This document shows, in pieces, positions 7,967 through 15,177 of a stretch of DNA of 17,459 bases. The DNA is taken from contig VGXD01000012.1 of assembly GCA_016873525.1 (NCBI GenBank), positions 1 to 17,459 on the forward strand. The letters are read 5' to 3'. The DNA is from Nitrospira sp. GTDB lineage: Bacteria > Nitrospirota > Nitrospiria > Nitrospirales > Nitrospiraceae. The notes beneath the pieces are model-generated. The model saw only the letters and a program-made list of their open reading frames with translations, was not told where the DNA came from and ran no database searches. A program made the position numbers and the translations under genes. The stretch's first letter is position 1; each line of letters begins with the position of its first letter.

Positions 7967-8000
7967 TATAGTGTCGGGACCAATGTTGTGACAGGGTCCC
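7967..8000 (+). promoter_or_regulatory. Candidate promoter -10 box and inverted repeat upstream of the ene-reductase gene
   Basis: TATAGT (7967-7972) is a good -10 box without a convincing -35. Immediately after it GGGACC (7976-7981) and GGTCCC (7995-8000) form a perfect inverted repeat, extended by outer TGT/ACA with one bulged base. A repressor bound here would block transcription start; genes of this enzyme family are often controlled by TetR/MarR-like regulators, but none is encoded nearby. Confidence 0.35.
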
Positions 8001-8014
8001 ACAGAGAGGAATCG

Positions 8015-9115
8015 ATGATGAATCAGGGCAAGAACCATGGAAAGAACCTGTTGTCTTCCGTGCCACTGGGTCCCTATGAACTGCGCAATCGGGTGGTGCT
8101 GGCGCCGCTGACACGCAACCGGGCCGGCAAGGGGCAAGTGCCTCAGGCGATGAACGCGCGCTACTACGAGCAACGGGCTTCGGCCGGCCTCATCATCAGC
8201 GAGGCCACGCAGGTTTCTCCGCAGGGGGTGGGCTATCCCAACACGCCGGGCATTCACTCACCCGAACAAGTGCAGGGGTGGCGGCAGGTCGCGGAGGCCG
8301 TGCATCGGAAGGGCGGACGCATGTTCCTGCAGCTCTGGCACGTGGGGCGCATCTCGCATCCCTCGCTGCAACCGGACGGGGCCCTGCCCGTGGCGCCCTC
8401 GGCGATCCGGCCGGAAGGCGAGGCCGTCACCTACGAGGGGCTCAAGCCTTTTGTTACGCCCCGCGCCTTGGAGACGCAGGAGATTCCGGGGATTATCGCC
8501 CAGTATCGCCAGGGAGCCCAGCATGCGCTTGAGGCCGGATTCGACGGCGTGGAAATCCACGGGGCCAACGGCTATCTGCTCGATCAGTTCCTGCGCGACG
8601 GCTCGAACCATCGCCGCGACGCCTACGGAGGCTCGGTGGAAAACCGGGCGCGCCTGCTCCTGGAGGTGGTCGAGGCCGTTGCCACGGTCTGGGGCGTGAC
8701 GCGGCTGGGCGTCCGGCTCTCGCCGGTCAACCCCTTCAACAGCATGTATGACTCGGACCCGGATAAAACCTTCGGCTATGTGGCCGAGCGTCTGGGGCGG
8801 CTCAAGTTGGCCTATCTCCATGTCGTGGAGCAGGATCAGTCCGGGGTTACGACGGGGCAGAACGCGGATTTCCGCCGCCTGCGCGACCTCTTTGGCGGAC
8901 CCTATATCGCCAACGGGGGCTACACCTACGAGAGCGCGACGGCTTGTCTGGCGCGGGGGGATGCCGATCTCATTGCCTTCGGCCGGCTCTTTCTGGCCAA
9001 TCCGGATTTGCCCGAACGGTTCGCCAAGCGCGCCCCCTTGAACGCGCCCCGGCCTGAATCGTTTTATGGAGGGGATGAAAAGGGCTATACCGACTATCCT
9101 TTCCTGGCGTCTTGA
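8015..9115 (+). CDS. Old Yellow Enzyme-family ene-reductase (NemA-like alkene reductase)
   Basis: A 366-residue TIM-barrel flavoprotein. The FMN-binding opening VVLAPLTRNRA is at 28-37; the substrate-binding pair His182 and Asn185 lies in EIHGANGYLLDQFL; RRDAYGGSVENR follows; and the phosphate-binding end is IANGGYTYESA with DLIAFGRLFLANPDLP. Enzymes of this family use NAD(P)H to reduce the C=C bond of enals, enones, maleimides or nitro compounds, and help remove reactive electrophiles. The length and motifs match E. coli NemA and related proteins. Two adjacent ATGs (8015, 8018) both fit the ribosome site AGAGAGGA at 8003-8010; the first was chosen. It is followed after 79 bases by prfC on the same strand. 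The physiological substrate cannot be read from sequence. Confidence 0.9.
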   Translation: MMNQGKNHGKNLLSSVPLGPYELRNRVVLAPLTRNRAGKGQVPQAMNARYYEQRASAGLIISEATQVSPQGVGYPNTPGIHSPEQVQGWRQVAEAVHRKGGRMFLQLWHVGRISHPSLQPDGALPVAPSAIRPEGEAVTYEGLKPFVTPRALETQEIPGIIAQYRQGAQHALEAGFDGVEIHGANGYLLDQFLRDGSNHRRDAYGGSVENRARLLLEVVEAVATVWGVTRLGVRLSPVNPFNSMYDSDPDKTFGYVAERLGRLKLAYLHVVEQDQSGVTTGQNADFRRLRDLFGGPYIANGGYTYESATACLARGDADLIAFGRLFLANPDLPERFAKRAPLNAPRPESFYGGDEKGYTDYPFLAS

Positions 9116-9174
9116 GCGGGTTCGGCCCTCCGTTCTTTTCCCTTCGTCCCCGCTACAAGCCATCCGCGTCGGTA

Positions 9175-9183
9175 TGGTATGCT
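9175..9183 (+). promoter_or_regulatory. Possible extended -10 promoter close to the prfC start
   Basis: TGGTATGCT fits the TGn-TATAAT pattern of an extended -10 with two mismatches. It would place transcription start about five bases before ATG 9195, giving an almost leaderless message; this fits the absence of a recognisable ribosome site there. Not supported by a -35. Confidence 0.25.
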
Positions 9184-9194
9184 GCACGATCGCT

Positions 9195-10802
9195 ATGGCT
9201 CTAGACACAGCTCTCCATCAAGGTGAACTCGCTGCCGCAACGGCCAAACGCCGGACCTTTGCCATCATCAGCCATCCGGACGCGGGCAAGACGACGCTGA
9301 CGGAAAAGCTGCTTCTCTACTCCGGCATGATCCGCACGGCGGGGATGGTGCGCGGGCGCAAGGGCGGCAAGGTCGCGGCGTCGGATTGGATGGGCATGGA
9401 ACAGGAGCGGGGGATTTCGATTACCGCTTCGGCCATGCAGTTTCCCTACAAGCACGCCATCATCAACCTGCTGGACACGCCGGGCCACCAGGACTTTTCG
9501 GAAGACACCTACCGGACCCTCACCGCTGCGGACAGCGCGATCATGGTCATCGATGCGGCCAAGGGCGTGGAGGCCCAGACCCGCAAGCTCTTTGCCGTCT
9601 GCCGGTTCCGGCGCATTCCCGTGCTGACGCTGATCAATAAAATGGATTTGCCGGGACGGCCGCCGCTCGATTTGATGACGGAGGTGGAGCAGGCGCTCGA
9701 CATCCATGCCAGCGCGATCAACTGGCCCGTGGGGTCGGGGAGCGAGTTTGCCGGGATCGTCAATCGGGCCGACGGCCGGGTGAAGCTGTTCAGCAAGTCC
9801 GCGCCCGGCGGGGCCACCAAGGCGGCGGTGGCCGACCTGACGCTGGAGGAGTTGCAGCACAGCGGCCGCGTGCACGAGGAGGTCCTGGCTCAGGTGCGGC
9901 ATGACTTGGAATTGCTGGACATCGCCGGCAATCCCTTCGCGCGGGAGGAGTTTTTGGCGGGCGCCGTGACGCCGGTGTTCTTTGCCTCGGCGCTCACGAA
10001 CTTCGGCATCGAGAATTTTCTGGACGCCTTTGTGACGCTGGCGCCTCAGCCCAGCGCCAGGCCGGCCGACGGGGTGGACGGGAGCGAGCTGCTGGTGGAC
10101 CCGATCACCACGCCTTTCAGCGCCTATGTCTTTAAGCTCCAGGCGAACATGAACCCGAAGCACCGCGACAGCACGGCCTTTCTCCGGGTCTGCTCCGGCC
10201 GGTTCGAACGGGACATGGTCGTGAAGCACCACCGTCTGGACCGCGAGGTCCGGCTGTCCCGGCCCCACAGTCTGGTGGCGCAGGAGCGGAGCACGGTGGA
10301 GGAGGCCTATCCCGGCGACATCATCGGGATCATCAATCCGGGAATCTTCGCCATCGGCGACACCATTTCCTTGGCCGGCGGATTCAACTTCAAACCCCTG
10401 CCGCAGTTTCAGCCGGAGATCTTCGCCCGCATCCGCCCGACCGATGTCGGGAAGCGCAAGGCCTTCGACAAGGGGATGGGGCAGATGGCGCAGGAAGGAA
10501 CGGTGCAGATCCTCAGGAGCCCGAACGAGATGGAGTCCTTGGTGGCCGCGGTGGGGCGGCTGCAATTCGACGTGTTGCAGTACCGGCTTCGCCACGAATA
10601 CCGCGTGGAGACGGTGCTGGAGCCCTTGTCGTTCACCTGCAGCGCCTGGCTGGAGGGCGATGTCGCCACCTTCAAGGCTCCCACCGAGTCGATCGTCGTG
10701 AAGGATCAGCGCGACCGCCTGGTGGTGTTGTTTACCGACCAGCGCATGAAGGCCCTGGCCCGCGAGCGCAATCCTTCCCATACTCTGCGAGACATGGGGT
10801 AA
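9195..10802 (+). CDS. prfC: Peptide chain release factor 3 (RF3), translational GTPase
   Basis: A 535-residue protein, against 529 in E. coli. The GTPase domain shows the P-loop ISHPDAGKTT (25-34), the switch I region with GRKGGKVAASDWMGMEQERGI, the switch II DTPGH (94-98) and NKMD (148-151). The central part (FSAYVFKLQANMNPKHRDST) is the EF-Tu-like domain 2, and the C-terminal part (VAAVGRLQFDVLQYRLRHEY) is the RF3-specific domain. RF3 removes RF1 and RF2 from the ribosome after peptide release. ATG 9195 was chosen because homologues begin shortly before RRTFAIISHPDAGKTT; an ATG seven codons upstream is possible, and neither has a clear ribosome site. It lies 79 bases after the ene-reductase gene and is followed by a strong candidate terminator. 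Confidence 0.95.
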   Translation: MALDTALHQGELAAATAKRRTFAIISHPDAGKTTLTEKLLLYSGMIRTAGMVRGRKGGKVAASDWMGMEQERGISITASAMQFPYKHAIINLLDTPGHQDFSEDTYRTLTAADSAIMVIDAAKGVEAQTRKLFAVCRFRRIPVLTLINKMDLPGRPPLDLMTEVEQALDIHASAINWPVGSGSEFAGIVNRADGRVKLFSKSAPGGATKAAVADLTLEELQHSGRVHEEVLAQVRHDLELLDIAGNPFAREEFLAGAVTPVFFASALTNFGIENFLDAFVTLAPQPSARPADGVDGSELLVDPITTPFSAYVFKLQANMNPKHRDSTAFLRVCSGRFERDMVVKHHRLDREVRLSRPHSLVAQERSTVEEAYPGDIIGIINPGIFAIGDTISLAGGFNFKPLPQFQPEIFARIRPTDVGKRKAFDKGMGQMAQEGTVQILRSPNEMESLVAAVGRLQFDVLQYRLRHEYRVETVLEPLSFTCSAWLEGDVATFKAPTESIVVKDQRDRLVVLFTDQRMKALARERNPSHTLRDMG

Positions 10803-10810
10803 ACATCCCC

Positions 10811-10897
10811 ATGGCCCAAGCGGCTTTTATCGAACGAGAGATGGCCGCAGCCGAAGAGGCGCTGAGTTTTCGTATCTCGCAAAGGGTGCTCAGTTGA
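10811..10897 (+). other. Short open frame that ends in an intergenic repeat (possible gene remnant)
   Basis: A 28-codon frame, MAQAAFIEREMAAAEEALSF and eight more residues, starts eight bases after the prfC stop and runs into the CAGT/ACTG repeat, where it meets TGA. The first 20 residues look like an amphipathic protein start, while the last part is encoded by the repeat-like CGTATCTCGC. No ribosome site is seen. It could be the stub of a gene cut by repeat insertion, or chance. Confidence 0.15.
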
Positions 10898-10954
10898 CAG
10901 TTCTCAGTTTCCGGGGCTGACCACTGAAAACTGTCTACTGAAAGCTTCCTTTTT
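10891..10954 (+). terminator. Candidate intrinsic terminator of prfC built from a repeat palindrome
   Basis: CAGTTGACAGTTCTCAGT (10891-10908) pairs with ACTGAAAACTGTCTACTG (10923-10940) at 16 of 18 positions around a 14-base loop. TTTTT follows at 10950-10954 on the plus strand. It lies between the convergent prfC and the small minus-strand gene. The ten-base gap between stem and T-run is long for a standard terminator. Confidence 0.5.
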
Positions 10955-10987
10955 GTGCTTCACGAGAGCCGGTCTTCTGGGCTGCCG

Positions 10988-11302
10988 CTAGACGCCGTCC
11001 AGGCTTTCCGGACAGTCGATGAGGTATTGCGGCTGTGCCTGGGGCGCCGTGTCGATCCGGCTGTGGCGGCAGGGGGGGATGTCCGCTTGCAGTCGCCGCA
11101 AGAGGGCCGGCACCTTCATGTTGGGAGGAACGTCGCAGACCCAGACGTGGGTGCCGGACTCCGGCTCTTCGACGTGACGCTGCACGCGGAAACCTGGGTG
11201 CTCCATGAAATAGGCCGATAGAAATCCTGTCATGGCCTGGACCACCCAGGGATGCGCGGCCACGTACCGGCCGCTGATTCGCAGTTCGACCACCTGGGTC
11301 AT
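10988..11302 (-). CDS. Small conserved-looking protein of unknown function (104 residues)
   Basis: I do not recognise this protein. It begins MTQVVELRISGRYVAAHPWV and has an alternating beta-alpha pattern: a strand at 3-10, a helix around 20-34 (VQAMTGFLSAYFMEH), strands at 37-43 and 51-57 (THVWVCDV), a helix at 62-73 (KVPALLRRLQAD) and a C-terminal strand QYLIDCPES. This would suit a small ferredoxin-like or ACT-like fold, which is inference only. Start 11302 was chosen because GGAGG lies eight bases upstream; an earlier in-frame ATG at 11320 lacks a ribosome site and would sit at the transcription start predicted from TATACT (11329-11334). No signal peptide or membrane segment is present. 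It is divergent from the aldo/keto reductase gene. Confidence 0.65.
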   Translation of the reverse strand: MTQVVELRISGRYVAAHPWVVQAMTGFLSAYFMEHPGFRVQRHVEEPESGTHVWVCDVPPNMKVPALLRRLQADIPPCRHSRIDTAPQAQPQYLIDCPESLDGV

Positions 11303-11328
11303 GTCGTGAGCCTCCGTCATCGCAGCAG

Positions 11329-11334
11329 AGTATA
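11329..11334 (-). promoter_or_regulatory. Candidate -10 box for the small minus-strand gene
   Basis: TATACT on the minus strand, five of six matches to consensus, would start transcription about 18-20 bases before ATG 11302, leaving just enough leader for its GGAGG ribosome site. No matching -35 box is seen at normal spacing. Confidence 0.3.
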
Positions 11335-11407
11335 GCCTGTTTAGGACCGGGGCGTGTGGCCAAGGAACGAGTGCCGGGTCCGGCCTGTGGAGCGTGGAGG
11401 TGTGCAA

Positions 11408-12247
11408 ATGACCTTGAAAGCCTATAACGACGTGGTGCTTCCGTCTTTTATGTATGGGACGGCCTGGAAGAAAGAGGCTACGACGCAACTCGTCCTTCAA
11501 GCGGTGGAAGCCGGTTTCCGGGCCATCGATACGGCCAATCAACTGATCCATTACGATGAGGCCCTGGCGGGGGAGGCTCTGTTGGCCCTGGCGAAGCAAG
11601 GGATCGGGCGCGACACCCTGTTTCTTCAAACCAAGTTTACGCCGCTCAACGGCCAGGACCATCGCACCCCCTACGACGCCAAGGCCGATCTCACCACCCA
11701 GGTCAGGCAGTCCTTCGACAGCTCCCTGGCCCATCTCCACACTGCCTACGTGGATTCCTATGTCCTCCACGGGCCCTCTCAGCGGCGGGGCTTGGGGGAG
11801 GCTGATTGGGAAGTTTGGGCGGCCATGGAAGGGCTGTACGAATCCGGGAAGGCCAAGATGATCGGCGTCAGCAATGTGACGGCGGAACAACTCGCGTTGC
11901 TCTGTGCTCGGGCCAAGCATCGTCCGATGGTGGTGCAAAACCGCTGTTATGCCGCGTTCGGTTGGGACAAAGAGGTGCGGGAGATTTGCACGGCTCAGGG
12001 CCTCATCTATCAAGGCTTCTCGCTGCTGACGGCCAATCGGGAAGTGCTGATGGCGCCGGACGTGCGGGCCATCGCGCAGCGGGTTGGGGCCGGGGTTGCG
12101 CAGGTCGTCTTCCGGTTTGCCATGCAGATCGGGATGCTGCCGCTGACCGGCACGACGAACCCACAACACATGGCTGACGATCTGGGCTGCGACCGGTTCA
12201 CGCTGATCGCCGACGATCTCCGGTTGATCGAGGCGGTGGGGCTGTAA
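11408..12247 (+). CDS. Aldo/keto reductase family oxidoreductase
   Basis: A 279-residue (alpha/beta)8-barrel protein, typical for the family. Proposed catalytic tetrad: Asp41 (FRAIDTANQ), Tyr49 (IHYDEA), Lys76 (LFLQTKF) and His121 (SYVLHG). In most members the Tyr is five residues after the Asp; here it is eight residues after, in a DTANQxxxHY pattern that I recall from a distinct branch of bacterial and fungal aldo/keto reductases. IGVSNVTAEQL (about 158-168) and PLTGTTNPQHMADDL match the usual cofactor-binding segments, so NADPH-dependent carbonyl reduction is expected. The substrate is unknown. ATG 11408 has GGAGG seven bases upstream. The gene is divergent from the small unknown gene and followed by a repeat-type hairpin. 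Confidence 0.88.
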   Translation: MTLKAYNDVVLPSFMYGTAWKKEATTQLVLQAVEAGFRAIDTANQLIHYDEALAGEALLALAKQGIGRDTLFLQTKFTPLNGQDHRTPYDAKADLTTQVRQSFDSSLAHLHTAYVDSYVLHGPSQRRGLGEADWEVWAAMEGLYESGKAKMIGVSNVTAEQLALLCARAKHRPMVVQNRCYAAFGWDKEVREICTAQGLIYQGFSLLTANREVLMAPDVRAIAQRVGAGVAQVVFRFAMQIGMLPLTGTTNPQHMADDLGCDRFTLIADDLRLIEAVGL

Positions 12248-12260
12248 CAGACTTGCACCT

Positions 12261-12346
12261 CGTATCTCGTCGTTCGTGAAGCGTCGTTCGTTGTTCTGCT
12301 TGCTTTGATCGAAAGCGAGAGACGAAATACGCTTCACGTTCTTTCT
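12261..12346. repeat. Repeat-derived hairpin between the aldo/keto reductase and flavoprotein genes
   Basis: CGTGAAGCGT (12275-12284) and ACGCTTCACG (12329-12338) are perfectly complementary, enclosing a second imperfect stem CTTGCTTT-GATC-GAAAGCGAG. ATCTCGTCGTTCGTG at 12264-12278 is identical to 6896-6910. TTCTTTCT follows the hairpin, so it may end transcription of the reductase gene. The 111-base gap holds nothing else apparent. Confidence 0.55.
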
Positions 12347-12358
12347 ATAGGCCATACC

Positions 12359-13645
12359 ATGAACATCGCCATCATCGGAGGAGGACCGGCCGGGCTCATG
12401 GCCGCTGAGGCGGCGGTCGCCGCCGGCGCCCAGCATGTTCAGATTGACCTCTACGACGCCATGCCCTCCGTCGGCCGCAAGCTTTTGCTGGCCGGCAAGG
12501 GCGGGCTAAACCTTACGCATTCCGAACGGCCCGAGCCCTTCCTGTCGCGGTATGGAGCCAGCCGCAAGCAGATCGCGCCGCTGCTGGCGTCGTTCGGGTC
12601 CGAGGCGCTGCGCAACTGGGCCAGGGGGTTGGGGGTCGAGACCTTCGTGGGCACCTCCGGGCGTATTTTCCCGACCGATCTTAAGGCTGCGCCGCTGTTA
12701 CGGGCCTGGCTGCGCCGGTTGCGCCAATCCGGCGTGGTCTTCCATGTGCGTCATCGCTGGTGCGGCTGGGATGAGCAGGGGAGGCTGAGCTTTGCCACGC
12801 CTCAGGGGGCTCGCTCCGTCCAGGCCGATGCGGTGGTCCTGGCCTTGGGCGGGGGCAGTTGGCCCAAGCTCGGTTCCGATGGTTCCTGGGTGCCGTTGCT
12901 TGCCGGGCGAGGGGTCCGCATCGCACCGCTCAGACCGGCGAACTGCGGCTTCGACGTCGGCGATGAACGTAAGGTCGGATGGACCGAGCACTTTCGCGCG
13001 AAGTTTGCCGGGCATCCGGTAAAGTCTGTGGCGGTCGTTGTGAAGGACGAGAAGGGGATCGATCAACGGCTGCCGGGCGAATGCGTGGTCACCGAGACCG
13101 GCCTTGAGGGCGGCGTCATCTATGCGAGGGCGTCCGCTCTCCGCGACGAGATCCTGGCCACAGGCTCGGCAATTCTCCGCCTCGATCTGGCGCCGGACCG
13201 GGACCTGTCTCGTCTCGCGGTAGACCTGTCGCGGCCGCGCGGGTCGCTCACGGTGGCCCGGCACCTTCAGCGCCAGGCGGGGATTGCAGGGGTGAAGGCG
13301 GGACTGCTCCGTGAAGTGGTGCCGAAACAAGACTTTGCGGACCCGGCTCGCCTTGCCGCCGCCATCAAAGCGTTGCCGTTGCGGCTGGTCGCGCCTCGTC
13401 CCCTGGAGGAAGCCATCAGCACGGCGGGCGGGGTTGCCTTCGAGGCGCTGGATGAGCGGCTGATGGTCCGTGCCATCCCCGGCCTGTTTTGCGCGGGAGA
13501 AATGTTGGATTGGGAGGCGCCGACCGGCGGCTATCTCCTCACCGCCTGTTTCGCCACGGGCCGGGCGGCAGGCGCCGGGGCCGCAGCCTGGCTGTCTGGC
13601 AATCTTGCGTCAGAGGGGGCCGGCCCAAGAGGGGCGTCGGCGTGA
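12359..13645 (+). CDS. BaiN/HI0933-type FAD-dependent oxidoreductase (TIGR03862-like flavoprotein)
   Basis: A 428-residue flavoprotein. The FAD-binding GGGPAG lies at 7-12 of a Rossmann fold. GRKLLLAGKGGLNLTHSE (39-56) is the hallmark of this family, and GRIFPTDLKAAPLL and VLALGGGSWPKLGSDG are further family blocks. The end has GLFCAGEMLDWEAPTGGYLL, which closes the FAD site. Relatives include proteins annotated as NAD(P)/FAD-dependent oxidoreductases of unknown substrate; BaiN itself acts on bile-acid intermediates, but that should not be carried over to this organism. ATG 12359 directly precedes the Rossmann strand; the ribosome site (ATAGG) is weak. It is convergent with the nitrilase-family gene, the two being separated by a palindromic repeat. 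Confidence 0.88.
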   Translation: MNIAIIGGGPAGLMAAEAAVAAGAQHVQIDLYDAMPSVGRKLLLAGKGGLNLTHSERPEPFLSRYGASRKQIAPLLASFGSEALRNWARGLGVETFVGTSGRIFPTDLKAAPLLRAWLRRLRQSGVVFHVRHRWCGWDEQGRLSFATPQGARSVQADAVVLALGGGSWPKLGSDGSWVPLLAGRGVRIAPLRPANCGFDVGDERKVGWTEHFRAKFAGHPVKSVAVVVKDEKGIDQRLPGECVVTETGLEGGVIYARASALRDEILATGSAILRLDLAPDRDLSRLAVDLSRPRGSLTVARHLQRQAGIAGVKAGLLREVVPKQDFADPARLAAAIKALPLRLVAPRPLEEAISTAGGVAFEALDERLMVRAIPGLFCAGEMLDWEAPTGGYLLTACFATGRAAGAGAAAWLSGNLASEGAGPRGASA

Positions 13646-13728
13646 CGACTGCCGGCTGTCGAAAAGCCTGTGTGCGACTCCAGAAATAACTCCCGCACTA
13701 ACAGTCACGAGGACGGTCGAGTCCCAAC

Positions 13729-13852
13729 CAGGATGTTCAAAAAAGCCGCCCAGCGAGGCCGCAGCAAGCGAGAAGCCGAGGCGTACGCGGGGCGGTACGT
13801 TGAGGCTTAGAGCGACGCGAGAACAAAGCTGGAGGATTTTTTCAACATCCTG
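13729..13852. repeat. 124-bp palindromic, MITE-like intergenic element
   Basis: The ends CAGGATGTTCAAAAAA and TTTTTTCAACATCCTG are inverted repeats with a single mismatch. The interior is an imperfect palindrome centred on CGTAC-GCGGGGCG-GTACG. The A6 and T6 runs near the ends would give transcripts from either side a hairpin with U-runs, suiting a two-way terminator between these convergent genes. I recall near-identical elements at many sites in Nitrospira genomes. It abuts the stop codon of the neighbouring minus-strand gene with no spacer, and no target-site duplication is visible. No transposase is encoded here. Bases 13646-13728 hold nothing I recognise. Confidence 0.75.
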
Positions 13853-14722
13853 TTAGAGGTAGCGGGTCTGATAGTCCCTCGTAGCCAACGTCTGGTTTTG
13901 GATATCCCACTCGATCACGAAGACCGCCGAGCGTTCCGACGACAACGACAACAACCGCTTTCCGTCTTTGGCCACCACGGTTTCGGCCGTGGTGAAGTCG
14001 AGCGTCCGGTCCGGTCCGGTCCGATTGCACACAATGAGTGGAAGCCCCGTGTCGCTGGTGCAACGTTCCCATTCGCCGTTCGGGCCATGCAGGCCCGGCG
14101 CCCAGGCGGCGGCCGACACCAAAAACTCCGCCCCTTGAGCCTTCAAGTTTCGACACAGCTCCGGCGCATAGGCGTCCGCACAGATCAGCAGCCCGACGCG
14201 TGCAAACGGGGGCACCGGCAGGGCCACGACCTGCGTGCCGGGGCTTGACCAGGCTTCCGACCCCACGCGCAGCGTCCGGATTTTTCGGTGGACGCCGAGG
14301 ATGGTCCCCTCCGCATCGATCACGAAGAGGCTGTTGTGGAGTGCGCCGGACCGGCGGTCACGTTCGGGATGGGACAGGAAGAGCGTCACGTTCAGGCGGG
14401 CGGCGAGCCGGCACATGTGCGTCATCCAGGGGTCCGGCTGCGGGAGGATCCACTCGGTGCCGAGGCGGTCGGCGAAGGTGTAGCCGGTGGTGCTGAGTTC
14501 GGGCGTGAGGATCCAGCCGGCGCCGAGTTCCGCCGCCGCCGCGACCGCCGTTTCGACAAGCCGGCGATTGTGCGTCAGGTCACCGGGCAGAGGCGCCAGG
14601 TGCAAGAAGGCTATGCGCAAGGTGCGCCTTGGGGCCGGCTCTGCCGAGGCTGGGGAGGCCAGGAAGGCTGAGGCGAGACCGAAGAGGCCGGCTTGGAGAA
14701 ATTGCCGCCGATCAAGTGCCAT
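13853..14722 (-). CDS. Tat-exported carbon-nitrogen hydrolase (nitrilase superfamily)
   Basis: A 289-residue protein. The start MALDRRQFLQAGLFGLASAF with RR at 5-6 and ASPASA before residue 28 is a twin-arginine signal peptide with a likely signal-peptidase site, so the enzyme probably acts in the periplasm or at the membrane surface. The nitrilase-superfamily catalytic triad is visible: Glu75 (LTPELSTTGY), Lys147 (GVHRKIRTL) and Cys181 (GLLICADAYAPE). Family members hydrolyse amides or nitriles; the substrate here is unknown. Export is less common in this family, most members being cytoplasmic. It is the last gene of a minus-strand run, 21 bases after the small barrel-like protein gene, and its stop touches a palindromic element that may serve as terminator. 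Confidence 0.88.
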   Translation of the reverse strand: MALDRRQFLQAGLFGLASAFLASPASAEPAPRRTLRIAFLHLAPLPGDLTHNRRLVETAVAAAAELGAGWILTPELSTTGYTFADRLGTEWILPQPDPWMTHMCRLAARLNVTLFLSHPERDRRSGALHNSLFVIDAEGTILGVHRKIRTLRVGSEAWSSPGTQVVALPVPPFARVGLLICADAYAPELCRNLKAQGAEFLVSAAAWAPGLHGPNGEWERCTSDTGLPLIVCNRTGPDRTLDFTTAETVVAKDGKRLLSLSSERSAVFVIEWDIQNQTLATRDYQTRYL

Positions 14723-14743
14723 CGCCTGCTCATCTCCGCGCCG

Positions 14744-15136
14744 CTATGACGCTTGCGCCGCGCCTTGCCAGAGCATGTCGTAGCCGAGTTCCTTGGTGTC
14801 GGAGCACATGAGGGCCAAGGCGGCGAACTTGCTGTTGAACACGGCGTCGGCATGGGATTTTTCGTGGCTCTCGAAGGACCGCCAGTAAGTTACGATGGCA
14901 TAGTGGTCCTCGGCGGTCTTGGCTTGGCTGAGGCTGCCCTCGTCGGAGACGAAGCCGGAGAACTTGAACACTTGCCCGGCGATGAAGCCCCCCTTGTCGT
15001 CGCCGTAGGTTGCCTTGACGACCATGCACATTTCCCCGACGGCCAGTTCCACCTGCTCGAAGGTGACGCCGGGTTTGAGCGTGACGGTGTTGAACAGCAT
15101 CTTGGCCCCGAAGGGAATGGTGATTGGACCGAACAT
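14744..15136 (-). CDS. Small protein with a likely dimeric alpha/beta-barrel (ABM-like) fold
   Basis: A 130-residue protein beginning MFGPITIPFGAKMLFNTVTL. The run LFNTVTLKPGVTFEQVELAV (strand then helix) and HYAIVTYWRSFESHEKSHAD followed by FNSKFAALALMC resemble the W-x-S-x-E-x(n)-H pattern of antibiotic-biosynthesis-monooxygenase and stress-responsive dimeric alpha/beta-barrel proteins. Members of that fold act as small oxygenases, haem-binding proteins or have no known activity, and no catalytic residue can be assigned here. The start has GGAGG five bases upstream. It sits 41 bases after the FKBP gene and 21 bases before the nitrilase-family gene, on the same strand, indicating co-transcription. 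There is no signal peptide. Family membership is tentative, but the reading frame is secure from its ribosome site and spacing. Confidence 0.7.
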   Translation of the reverse strand: MFGPITIPFGAKMLFNTVTLKPGVTFEQVELAVGEMCMVVKATYGDDKGGFIAGQVFKFSGFVSDEGSLSQAKTAEDHYAIVTYWRSFESHEKSHADAVFNSKFAALALMCSDTKELGYDMLWQGAAQAS

Positions 15137-15177
15137 GGTCTCCTCCAAGCGCCCCGGCGGGGGCAGTGTCTGCGCCG

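Noticed and set aside
9201..10781. Very long minus-strand open frame opposite prfC
   Set aside because: It is a shadow of the high-GC prfC coding sequence; its translation is Arg/Gly/His-rich without domains.
13708..13730. tRNA-like 3' end (GGTCGAGTCCC followed by ACCA)
   Set aside because: The T-loop lacks the TTC core, and no matching acceptor, D or anticodon arm lies upstream.
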